Origin: Streptomyces caelestis
GTDB taxonomy: Bacteria > Actinomycetota > Actinomycetes > Streptomycetales > Streptomycetaceae
NCBI RefSeq assembly: GCF_001279005.1
Contig: NZ_LGCN01000108.1
Location: 62,001 to 126,000, forward strand
DNA length: 64,000 nt
Direction: 5' to 3'
The position numbers and the translations under genes were made by a program. Position 1 is the first letter of the stretch; every line of letters starts with the position of its first letter. Below are positions 37,578-45,366 of this stretch, piece after piece. A model generated the notes under the pieces. That model was given only the letters and a program-made list of their open reading frames with translations, was not told the origin of the DNA and ran no database searches.

Positions 37578-37716
37578 CTGTAGGTCCGGCACACCGGGGC
37601 GGGAAGAACTCTCACGTGGACGCGGGAATACCGAAGAGCCGTGCGGTGCTCCCGTGTTACCGGCGGGTCCGTCCGGTGCGCGACGCGGCGCGCCGCGGTG
37701 AAGGGCTGGTGGGCAC

Positions 37717-39258
37717 ATGACGGCAGACCGGGAGCACCCCGTGACCGGAACCCCGTACGGCGCCGTGCGCGGCCGCTGGGAGCGGGGCGTGGCCGTCTTC
37801 CGTGGCATCCCCTACGCGGCGCCCCCCTTCGGCCCCCGCCGCTTCCGGCCCCCGGCCCCGCCGGACCGCTGGGACGGCGTACGGGAGGCCGCCGACTTCG
37901 GGCCGACGGCCCCCAAGCCCCCGTACTCGGAGGCCTTCGCCCAGTACCTGTCCGATCCGGCCGTCCCCGGCGACGACTGCCTCAACCTCAACGTGTGGAC
38001 CCCCGACCCCGCCCCCGGCGCCCGCCTCCCCGTCCTCGTGTGGCTCCACGGCGGCGCCCTGACCAGGGGCTCCTCGGCGGTCCCCGTCTACGACGGCCAC
38101 ACCTTCGCCCGCGACGGGGTGGTGTTCGTGTCGGTCAACTACCGCCTCGGCGTCGAGGGCTACGGCCTCTTCCCGGACGCCCCCGCCAACCCCGGCCTGC
38201 GCGACCAGCTCGCCGCGCTGCACTGGGTCCACACGTCGATCGGGGCCTTCGGCGGCGACCCGGACCGCATCACTCTCGGCGGCCAGTCCGCCGGAGCGAT
38301 CAGCACGGGCGCGCTGATCGCCGCACCGCAGGCCCGGGGACTGGTCCGCCGGGCCGTCCTGCAGAGCGGCCCGCCCGAGGCCACCGACCGCGACAAGGTG
38401 CGCCGCGTGGTCCGCCGCATGGCGAACCGCCTGAAGGTCCCCGCCACCGCCGAGGCCTTCGCCGCCGTCGACCGCGACCGGTTGCTCCGTGTCCAGGCCG
38501 ACATCGGCCGCCTCGGCAGCCCGGTGCTCGGCGGCCCCGCCTTCGGCATCGTCACCGACGGCGACCTGGTCCCGCGCGACCCCCTGGAGGCCCTCACCGA
38601 CGGCGCGGCCCCCGGCGTGGAGCTGCTGACCGGCTGGACCCGCGACGAGTACCGCCTGTGGCTCGTCCCCGGCGGCCTGGTGGACCGCGTCGACCGCCTC
38701 GGCGCTCTCGCCCTCGCCGGCGCGATGGCCCGCTGCCGCTGCGGCAGCGAGGTCCCGCGCGGCTACCGCGCCCTGCGCCCGGACGCCGGCACCGCGGAAC
38801 TCGTCGGCCAGCTGGTCACCGACCACCTGCTCCGCCTCCCCCTGCACCGTCTGGCCGACGGCCGCCGAGCCCCGTCGTACGTCTACGAGTTCGCCTGGCC
38901 CTCCCGCCGCCCCGGCCTGGGCGCCTGCCACGCCCTGGAACTCGGCTTCGTCTTCGACAGCGGCGATTCACCGGACGCCCGCAAACTCGCGGGCGAGGGA
39001 GCGCCGCGGGACCTGGCCGACGCGATGCACGGGGCGTGGGTGCGCTTCGTCACCGACGGCTCGCCGGGCTGGGAGCGCTGGGACGCGGGGCATCCCGTAC
39101 AGGTCTTCGGCGACGGCGACCCGCACGTCGAACACGGCCCCCGGGACCGCGCACTCGCCCTGTGGGCCGCCCCCGGGGCCCCGGAGCCCGCCACGTCCCC
39201 CGAACTCCGCTCGGTCGTCCGCCGCCTGCGCCACAGCGGCGCACTGCGCCGCACCTGA
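37717..39258 (+). CDS. Type-B carboxylesterase
   Basis: 513 residues, alpha/beta hydrolase. Oxyanion region VLVWLHGGAL (about 106-115), nucleophile elbow GGQSAGA with S191, conserved GACHALELGFVF carrying the catalytic-type His. The type-B opening FRGIPYAAPPFGPRRFRPP is present. No signal peptide, so cytosolic. The final 138 bases plus 23 downstream bases recur at 40657-40817, see repeat entries. Divergent LacI repressor suggests carbohydrate-linked control. Confidence 0.9.
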   Translation: MTADREHPVTGTPYGAVRGRWERGVAVFRGIPYAAPPFGPRRFRPPAPPDRWDGVREAADFGPTAPKPPYSEAFAQYLSDPAVPGDDCLNLNVWTPDPAPGARLPVLVWLHGGALTRGSSAVPVYDGHTFARDGVVFVSVNYRLGVEGYGLFPDAPANPGLRDQLAALHWVHTSIGAFGGDPDRITLGGQSAGAISTGALIAAPQARGLVRRAVLQSGPPEATDRDKVRRVVRRMANRLKVPATAEAFAAVDRDRLLRVQADIGRLGSPVLGGPAFGIVTDGDLVPRDPLEALTDGAAPGVELLTGWTRDEYRLWLVPGGLVDRVDRLGALALAGAMARCRCGSEVPRGYRALRPDAGTAELVGQLVTDHLLRLPLHRLADGRRAPSYVYEFAWPSRRPGLGACHALELGFVFDSGDSPDARKLAGEGAPRDLADAMHGAWVRFVTDGSPGWERWDAGHPVQVFGDGDPHVEHGPRDRALALWAAPGAPEPATSPELRSVVRRLRHSGALRRT

Positions 39259-39281
39259 CCCGGGCGCACGGCCGGGCGGGT
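39121..39281 (+). repeat. 161-bp direct repeat, copy 1 (esterase 3' end)
   Basis: Contains the last 46 codons of the esterase gene and 23 bases beyond. Compared base by base with copy 2 it differs at 11 of 161 positions with no gaps, mostly around the stop codon. Confidence 0.9.
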
Positions 39282-39370
39282 CGATCCCGCGGGATGCGAG
39301 ACGCCGGGGCGCCGCCTGTCCGGGAGAAGCGGGGAACGGACCGGCTCGTCCCGCTCCCCGGAAGAATCTT

Positions 39371-39394
39371 GACCTTGACGCCGGCGGCAAGGTC
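39371..39394 (+). promoter_or_regulatory. MerR-type dyad before SDR gene
   Basis: GACCTTG-N10-CAAGGTC, 7-base arms, overlapping a TTGACC minus-35 at 39369-39374. Dyads inside a long spacer are the hallmark of MerR-regulated promoters. A merR-type gene follows the SDR gene. Confidence 0.65.
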
Positions 39395-39408
39395 GCACGA
39401 TGGCCGGC

Positions 39409-40167
39409 ATGAACAGCAGCGCAGCGCACAGCAGCAGGGTCGTCGTCGTCACCGGAGCGGGCACCGGCATCGGCCGGGCCACCGCCCGCGCCTTCGCCGC
39501 CGGAGGTGACCGTGTGGTCGCCGTAGGACGGCGGAGCGCACCACTCACGGAGACCGCGACCGGACACGACCGGATCACGCCCCTGCCCGCCGACATCACC
39601 GCCGAGGGCGAACCCGAGCGGATCGTGCGGGCCGTGGTGGAGGCGCACGGCCGACTGGACGTACTGGTCAACAACGCCGGCATCGTGCGCGGCGGCGCCC
39701 TCGGCACGCTGACGCCGGAGACGATCACGGACCAGCTCGCCACCAACCTCGTCGCCCCCGTCCTGCTGGCCCAGGCCGCGCTGCCGTACCTGGAGGCGTC
39801 GGGTGGAGTGATCGTCAACGTCAGCACCTCGGTGGGACAGCGGGCCTGGCCGGGCGGTTCGGTCTACGCGGCGACCAAGACCGCCCTGGAACTGCTCACC
39901 CGCAGCTGGGCGGTCGAACTGGCGCCCCGCGGCGTCCGGGTGGTGGCGGTCGCCCCCGGAGCGATCGACACCCCCATCGGCGAGCACCAGGGCCTGACAC
40001 CGGAGCGGAGGGCCGCGGTGCGGGAGTGGCAGCTGGCGCACACCCCGCTGGCCCGCGTCGGCCGTCCCGAGGAGGTGGCCTGGGCGATCACCCGACTCGC
40101 CTCACCCGCGGCCTCTTTCGTCACCGGAGCGGTGCTCCCGGTCGACGGCGGAGCGGTCGTGGCGTGA
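39409..40167 (+). CDS. Short-chain dehydrogenase/reductase
   Basis: 252 residues. Nucleotide motif TGAGTGIG (about 16), NNAG (about 90), catalytic S in NVSTS, Y-x3-K in YAATK (about 155), and C-terminal TGAVLPVDGG. The ATG at 39409 is used; another ATG three codons upstream lies too close to the promoter dyad. Precedes the merR-type gene by 26 bases; probable target of that regulator, as in stress- or aldehyde-responsive SDR-MerR pairs. Confidence 0.9.
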   Translation: MNSSAAHSSRVVVVTGAGTGIGRATARAFAAGGDRVVAVGRRSAPLTETATGHDRITPLPADITAEGEPERIVRAVVEAHGRLDVLVNNAGIVRGGALGTLTPETITDQLATNLVAPVLLAQAALPYLEASGGVIVNVSTSVGQRAWPGGSVYAATKTALELLTRSWAVELAPRGVRVVAVAPGAIDTPIGEHQGLTPERRAAVREWQLAHTPLARVGRPEEVAWAITRLASPAASFVTGAVLPVDGGAVVA

Positions 40168-40193
40168 TAGGAGTGAGCCGGGAGGTGGGACGG

Positions 40194-40565
40194 ATGCGGA
40201 TCGGTGAGCTGGCCGAGGCGGCCGGGACGACCGCCCGTGCGCTGCGGCACTACGAGCAGGCCGGGCTGATCTCCTCCGAACGGGCCGCCAACGGCTACCG
40301 CGTCTACGAGGAGCGGACCGTCGTACGGGTCCGCAACATCCGGTACCTGCTGGCCGCCGGACTCACCCTGGACGACGTGCGCGTGTTCCTGCCCTGCCTG
40401 GACGGCGACGTGGCAGCCGCACCTCCCTCCGCCAAGGGGCTGAGGGTCGCGCGGGAACGGCTGGCGGTCCTCGACGCGCGCATCGCCGCCCAGACCGAGG
40501 CCCGCGACCGCCTGGAGGTCGCGCTCCGGGAGCGGACCGGCGACCGGATCCGCCCGGTGGCCTGA
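40194..40565 (+). CDS. MerR-family transcriptional regulator
   Basis: 123 residues. Winged-helix N-terminus MRIGELAEAAGTTARALRHYEQAGLISSERAANGYRVY, then a coiled-coil dimer helix. One Cys (in FLPCLDG) only, so it is not a canonical metal sensor. GGAGG lies 8 bases before the ATG. Likely controls the SDR promoter dyad and thereby itself. Confidence 0.92.
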   Translation: MRIGELAEAAGTTARALRHYEQAGLISSERAANGYRVYEERTVVRVRNIRYLLAAGLTLDDVRVFLPCLDGDVAAAPPSAKGLRVARERLAVLDARIAAQTEARDRLEVALRERTGDRIRPVA

Positions 40566-40656
40566 CGAGGGCGCCCACCGACATCCGGTTTCCCGTACGG
40601 GGCGCCGGGCTCAGGAACGGTCGAACCAGTGGCCGATCGGACGATCGGGGCACGAT

Positions 40657-40817
40657 CCGCACGTCGAACACGGCCCCGGGTACCGCGCACTCGCCCTGTG
40701 GGCCGCCCCCGGGGCCCCGGAGCCCGCCACGTCCCCCGAACTCCGCTCGGTCGTCCGCCGCCTGCGCCGCGCCGGCGCGCTCCGCCGTGACCGACCCGGG
40801 CGCACGGCCGGGCGGGT
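40657..40817 (+). repeat. 161-bp direct repeat, copy 2 (esterase fragment)
   Basis: Repeats esterase codons DPHVEHGP through VVRRLR with 93 percent identity to copy 1 in the same orientation, 1536 bases downstream. The stop codon region differs, so the fragment reads on out of the gene. It lies after merR and before the convergent MBL gene. Confidence 0.9.
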
Positions 40818-40880
40818 GCTCCCGACGGCCGGGGCAGGCCCGTGGTCCACGGGACGCCGGGCCGGCCCGGCGGGCCTCGC

Positions 40881-41912
40881 CTACCGGTGTGCGGGCCGCA
40901 TGTCGCCGTCGTACACGGTGCGGTAGTCCGGGACGACGATCCGGGAGGCCGCAGACGCCTTCCCGACCTGGGCGAGGAAGGCGTCGAGGTCCATCGCCGG
41001 GTCGCGGACCGGGGAACCGGTCAACGGCAGCTCGAAGTTGTCCCAGTGGACGGGGACGACGACACCGGGGGCCTCCAGGGCGTCCAGCAGCCGGGGCACG
41101 TAGCGGTGGGTGGTGCCGGTGGCGGTGGGTACGGCGATCATCGCGAGGTCGGGGCGCAGGCCCCGCACCGCCCGCTCGGAGAAGTCGCTGGCCCCCATGA
41201 GGAACGCCGACGGGCCGTGCTCCCCGGCCGTGACCTGGAAGGCCAGGGTGTCGCCCTCGGGCAGGTCCGCGATGGTGCCGGGAACCTTCGCCGGCGGGGC
41301 GTTCAGCGTGCCCGGCGCGAAGTACGCGCAGTTCTTGTTGCGGCTGTGCAGGCCGGGCACGACCTCGACGGTGACCGTGCCGATGTCCAGCACCTCGCCG
41401 CCCTTCACCACGGAGATCTGTCCCGGGTCGACTCCGAGGGCGGTGAGCAGGTGGTACGTGGTCTCGGTGCCGATGACGCGGGCGCCGGTGGTCTTGGCGA
41501 TGTAGGGCACGTCAGCGAGGTGGTCCCAGTGGGAGTGGCTCACCAGCACCAGCTCGGGACGGCCGATGTGCGCGTCCACGACGGTGGGATCCGTTGTCAG
41601 TTCGGTCTTCGGGTCGAGACCGTCGTCGAACAGTCCGGTGCGGAAACGGGTGAGGTAGGGGTCGAAGAGCACGGTGCGGCCGCCCACGTCGATGCGCCAG
41701 CCCGCGGTGCCGAGCCAGCGGAACGACACGGAACGGGCGGCCCGCTCACCGCCTCGGTCGCGGCCGGCGGTCGCGGTGGCCGCTGCGGCCGATGCGGCCG
41801 GGATCAGCGGGGCCGCCGCACCGAGCGTGGCGCCCCGCAGCACCGTACGGCGGTCGAGCCCGCGACGGGGGGAGGCGCCCGGTCCGTCCGGGGCGTGTAT
41901 GTCCTGGGTCAT
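40881..41912 (-). CDS. Tat-exported metallo-beta-lactamase-fold hydrolase
   Basis: 343 residues. Tat signal DRRTVLRG with hydrophobic AAAPLIPAASA stretch. MBL metal motif VSHSHWDHLAD (H-x-H-x-D-H), with later His/Asp ligands near GLHSRNK, MGASDFSER and VPVHWDNFE. Resembles the UlaG/RomA-like L-ascorbate-6-phosphate lactonase and NAPE-PLD branch. Secreted; substrate unknown. ATG start without strong ribosome-binding site. Confidence 0.87.
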   Translation of the reverse strand: MTQDIHAPDGPGASPRRGLDRRTVLRGATLGAAAPLIPAASAAAATATAGRDRGGERAARSVSFRWLGTAGWRIDVGGRTVLFDPYLTRFRTGLFDDGLDPKTELTTDPTVVDAHIGRPELVLVSHSHWDHLADVPYIAKTTGARVIGTETTYHLLTALGVDPGQISVVKGGEVLDIGTVTVEVVPGLHSRNKNCAYFAPGTLNAPPAKVPGTIADLPEGDTLAFQVTAGEHGPSAFLMGASDFSERAVRGLRPDLAMIAVPTATGTTHRYVPRLLDALEAPGVVVPVHWDNFELPLTGSPVRDPAMDLDAFLAQVGKASAASRIVVPDYRTVYDGDMRPAHR

Positions 41913-41995
41913 GGCGTCAGCAGATCAAGGGGTGAAGTCCCTTGTCCAAGACCGGAGTCGGGCACCTCCGATACGCGAACGCATATGTGTCCCGG

Positions 41996-42937
41996 TCAGC
42001 GGCCGCCGCCGCGGAGGAAAGCGGCCGCGATTCCGGCGGCCCGGCCGATCGCCGCGTCCACCGTGGCACGGGAGGCGGTCAGGTCGTGCGTGCGCGCGAA
42101 CACGGCGATCGCGTAGCACGCGCCGTCCGGGTAACGGGCGACGCCCGCCTCCATGTGCAGTCCGGGCAGGGTGCCGGTCTTGGCCGCGACCACGACGTCG
42201 TCCGGGAAACCCGACACCAGCCGGTGGCGGAAGACCTGCCTGCCCATCAGATCGCGTACGAGTGCACAGGCTTCCGGCGGACCGGCGGCATCGGTCCACA
42301 CGAGCCGGAGCAGCCGGGTGATCTCGCGGGGCGTACTGGCCGTGGTGTGGCGGGGGTCCAGCACCGCCAGCCGTCTCTTCCGCTCGTCCGGCAGGGCCGG
42401 GTAGCGCACGGCGAACTCCCTCTCGTCGCGCGCCCCGACCTCCGTGAGCATCGACTCCAGCAGGTCCCGCGGGCCGCCCACGACCCGCGTCCGCTCCAGG
42501 CCGAGTTCCTTCGCGAGCAGTCGCACCGTGTCCAGGCCGACCCGGTCCAGCAGCAGATCGGCGGCCGAGTTGTCGCTGACCGACATCGCGAAGTGGGCCA
42601 GGTCGCGCAACGACAGCTCGACGTCGTCCAGGCAGCCGGCGGTGCCCCAGCCGCCGAGCCGGTCGGCCGACGTCACCCGCACCCGCTCCCGCGGATCGAG
42701 CTGGCCGGCCACGACCTGCCGGGCGAACTCCAGCACCAGCAGTATCTTGAAGAGCGAGGCGATGACCACGGCGTCGTCGGCGCCCACGGCGATCTCACGG
42801 GCATCGGGTCCGCCGTCGCCCTCCCCGGAGGCCGGCGTGCGCGCACGGACCGGAACGGCGTGCACCTGCCCCCTCGCGCCCGCCTCGGCGAAGACCTGCC
42901 GGATCCGATCCTCGACCGCTGTGCGCGTGCTCGTCAC
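41996..42937 (-). CDS. Class A beta-lactamase-like serine hydrolase without signal peptide
   Basis: 313 residues. Active-site S61-x-x-K64 (SLFK), S121-D-N, and K253-T-G are in the right order and spacing for class A. The N-terminus MTSTRTAVEDRIRQVFAEAG is hydrophilic with no export signal, so the enzyme would remain inside. GTG start with GAGGA 6 bases upstream. Divergent from a LysR regulator, the AmpR-AmpC layout. Confidence 0.85.
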   Translation of the reverse strand: MTSTRTAVEDRIRQVFAEAGARGQVHAVPVRARTPASGEGDGGPDAREIAVGADDAVVIASLFKILLVLEFARQVVAGQLDPRERVRVTSADRLGGWGTAGCLDDVELSLRDLAHFAMSVSDNSAADLLLDRVGLDTVRLLAKELGLERTRVVGGPRDLLESMLTEVGARDEREFAVRYPALPDERKRRLAVLDPRHTTASTPREITRLLRLVWTDAAGPPEACALVRDLMGRQVFRHRLVSGFPDDVVVAAKTGTLPGLHMEAGVARYPDGACYAIAVFARTHDLTASRATVDAAIGRAAGIAAAFLRGGGR

Positions 42938-43011
42938 CGCTCGTCCTCGTACATCGCCGTCCTCCGTCGTCGACCGGCCGACCGGGTAGCCCCCTCAAGT
43001 CGGCCTCCGCA

Positions 43012-43017
43012 TAGGAT
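43012..43017 (+). promoter_or_regulatory. Minus-10 box TAGGAT for LysR gene
   Basis: TAGGAT ends 8 bases before the GTG at 43026; an upstream in-frame TTG would be outside the transcript. Supports the GTG. Confidence 0.5.
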
Positions 43018-43025
43018 CCTTGATC

Positions 43026-43994
43026 GTGGATCTCTTGCGCCACCTGCGTCTGTTCGTCACCGTGGCCGACGAGCTGCACTTCAGCCGGGCCGCCGAGCGG
43101 CTGGGCATGGCCCAGCCGCCGCTCAGCCAGGCGATCCGCCGACTGGAGAGGGAACTCGGAGCCGAACTGTTCGACCGCTCGCAGCGCGGCGTCCGGCTCA
43201 GCGCCGCCGGAGCGGCGCTGCTGGAGGAGACCCACGAACTCCTCGCCCGGGAGGAGAGGCTGCGCACCCTGGCCCGCCGCGCCGCCGACGGCGGCCTCGG
43301 CACCCTGCGCGCGGGCGTGCCGCCCGACACCACGGCCGCCGTCCTGTCCGCGCTGCTCTCCGCCTGCGCGGAACACGCTCCGGAGCTCTCCGTCGACCTG
43401 CAGGAGGTCACCACCGCGGAGCAACTGCGGCTGCTGGCCTCCGGCGGCCTGGACGTCGGACTGGTGCACCACCCCGTCGACGCCACCGAACTGCGGCTCG
43501 GCCCCGACGTCCCACTGGACCTCGGCGTCGTCCTCCCCCGCACCTCGCCCCTGGCCCGGCTGCCGGAGGTGTCGCTCGGCGACCTCGCCGGCCACGACCT
43601 GGTGCTCTTCCCCCGCGCGCACGCGCCCGACTGGCACGACCGCGTCCTCGACGTGTGCCGCGCCGAGGGCTTCGTCCCGGGCCGCCTCCGCCACGCCTCC
43701 AACCCCGAATTCCTGCTCGCCCTCGTGACGGCGGGGCACGGAGTCGCCTTCGCCCAGGGACCGGCGGCCCGCAAGGAACCCCGTGTCGCCTGGTCCCCCC
43801 TGGCGGGCCGCCCCCTCACCCTGCGCATCGGCGGCGCCTGGCCCGCCGGCCGCGGAGCCCACCCGGCCGCCCGCCGCTTCGCCGAACTCGCCGCAGAGGT
43901 CCTGGCCCGCCATCACGCCGCCGCCTCCCGGCGCGAAGGCGCCGCCCACCCGCCCGACGACACCCCGCGTCCGTGGTCGGTGGTGTACGGCTGA
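43026..43994 (+). CDS. LysR-family transcriptional regulator
   Basis: 322 residues. Helix-turn-helix LRHLRLFVTVADELHFSRAAERLGMAQPPLSQAIRRLERELG, followed by a two-lobed effector domain. GTG start favoured by the TAGGAT box 8 bases upstream. Shares an 88-base divergent region with the serine hydrolase gene, which it probably regulates. Confidence 0.9.
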   Translation: MDLLRHLRLFVTVADELHFSRAAERLGMAQPPLSQAIRRLERELGAELFDRSQRGVRLSAAGAALLEETHELLAREERLRTLARRAADGGLGTLRAGVPPDTTAAVLSALLSACAEHAPELSVDLQEVTTAEQLRLLASGGLDVGLVHHPVDATELRLGPDVPLDLGVVLPRTSPLARLPEVSLGDLAGHDLVLFPRAHAPDWHDRVLDVCRAEGFVPGRLRHASNPEFLLALVTAGHGVAFAQGPAARKEPRVAWSPLAGRPLTLRIGGAWPAGRGAHPAARRFAELAAEVLARHHAAASRREGAAHPPDDTPRPWSVVYG

Positions 43995-44017
43995 ACGCCC
44001 GTACGCCCGCCGGTGTC

Positions 44018-44845
44018 CTAGAGTTCGGACTCGCCCCACGAGGTGACGTCCACGGTGTCGCCGACGGACAGGGTGCCGGTGCGCAGCACGGCGTACTTGG
44101 TCCCGTAGGCGACGCCGCCCTGGGCGGCGCGGCGGTAGTCGGCGAGGGTGCGCAGCGGTTCCGGGCCCGCCTTCGCCCCCGTGCCCTGGTCGACCGTGGT
44201 GACCACGCAGCGGACGGCGAGCTTGGCGTAGCCGAGTTCGGTGTCGCCGATGCGGATGCGGTGGGCGCGGTCCTCGGTGTGCGGTGCGTCCCAGCCGTCG
44301 ACCACGATGTTGGGGCGGAAGCGGTTCATCGGCAGCGGCGGGAGGCCGCGCTCGGCCAGTTTGCGGTGGAGCAGGTCCAGCGTGGCGCGTGAGACGACGT
44401 GCAGGGCACAGCTGTCGGCGTAGGCGGAGGTGCCGGGGGTCCTGCCGTCGGTCACCCGGTCGTGCTCCGGCGGCACGCGCACGAGCCGGCTCGGTGCGCC
44501 GAGCACCTCCGTGAACCAGTCGGCGGCCGCATCGCCCTGGTCGATGCCCCGGTAGGCCTTCCCGAGCACCTCCACCTTCCGCCGGTCGCCGGCCGTGTCC
44601 ACGCGGAGGTCCAGCGCCTCGACGTCCGGCGCGTGCAGCACGAGCCGCCCGCCGCCGTCGCCCACCATGGGCCGGACCAGGGCCAGTCGGGGATCCCGGC
44701 GCTGGGTCCGCCCCACCCCCTCCTCGCTCACGACCAGGAAACTGCGGTCGTGCGCGAGCCCGGCGGGCGTCAGCGGTGCCTCGCCCGCCGATGTCCCGGC
44801 GCAGCCTTTGATGGGGTAGTACGTCAGCTCGACGACGCTGGCCAT
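44018..44845 (-). CDS. MOSC-domain protein
   Basis: 275 residues. N-terminal MOSC beta-barrel (ELTYYPIKGCAGTSAGEAPLTPAGLAHDRSFLVV) and a MOSC domain with the conserved Cys in LAVRCVVTTVDQGTG. Related to mARC/YcbX molybdenum-cofactor proteins that reduce N-hydroxylated compounds; the MOSC Cys could bind molybdenum. Cytosolic. Confidence 0.9.
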   Translation of the reverse strand: MASVVELTYYPIKGCAGTSAGEAPLTPAGLAHDRSFLVVSEEGVGRTQRRDPRLALVRPMVGDGGGRLVLHAPDVEALDLRVDTAGDRRKVEVLGKAYRGIDQGDAAADWFTEVLGAPSRLVRVPPEHDRVTDGRTPGTSAYADSCALHVVSRATLDLLHRKLAERGLPPLPMNRFRPNIVVDGWDAPHTEDRAHRIRIGDTELGYAKLAVRCVVTTVDQGTGAKAGPEPLRTLADYRRAAQGGVAYGTKYAVLRTGTLSVGDTVDVTSWGESEL

Positions 44846-44941
44846 GGTGGCGTTTCCGTCCTGTTCTGCCGGTGGGCGACCGCACTGGTCTCGGTCCGCT
44901 GAGTCTCGCAGCGTGCCGGCCCCTCTCCCACCGGACCAGAC

Positions 44942-45118
44942 GTGTGTCCGCATGCGGACGTCGAATTCCTCGCGGGCGGTGACTCGGTGGAGGAAACCCT
45001 GATCCTGGAGAACGAGGAAGCGCCGACCGAGTGGCGTTTGCCGTTGGATCTCCAGGGGCTCACTGTTCGTCTCGACAGCCACGGAGGGCGCTCGGCGGGC
45101 GTCATGTCCGACGGGTGA
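44942..45118 (+). pseudogene. Fragment of a large secreted (Rhs/YD-repeat-like) protein
   Basis: 58 codons with strong GC-third-position bias: CPHADVEFLAGGDSVEET, then ILENEEAPTEWRLPLDLQGLTVRLD, ending at TGA. This pattern (VEETL...APTEWRLPLDL.GL) resembles the linker region of large wall-associated or Rhs-type proteins. No start signal and no continuation. Read as a remnant. Confidence 0.45.
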
Positions 45119-45366
45119 GATTCGGCCAACAGGCGTTGGTCGTCGCTGCCGCCCTGGCCCCTCGTTTCCCTTCCGTCGTACAGGAACTGCCCGCACTCGG
45201 CACTCAGTTGCCGCCTCAACCATGCGTTTTGTCATGCCATGATCATTCGGCCATGTTTCCCTGTCGATCTTGCCTTGGTCCGTCGGGCCCCGCCTAGAGT
45301 GATCGCCGAGTGACCGGCTCGACCGGTCTGCCAGGGGACGCGTAGATCAACGGGGGTTGCTTCGGC
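45119..45366 (+). promoter_or_regulatory. Leader and promoter region of murein-hydrolase-like gene
   Basis: About 250 bases with no supported gene. A TTGCCT minus-35 and a TAGAGT minus-10 (about 45294-45299) with 19-base spacing give a plausible promoter, leaving a 60-base 5' leader. GGGGG lies 11 bases before the ATG. Confidence 0.45.

Noticed and set aside
39121..40817. Composite transposon or IS element around SDR-merR.
   Set aside because: The flanking repeats are direct copies of coding sequence, with no terminal inverted repeats and no transposase.
44846..44941. Additional gene upstream of the MOSC gene on the minus strand extending it to 45235.
   Set aside because: The extra N-terminal residues are not MOSC-like; the family start MASVVELTYYPIKG is at 44845.
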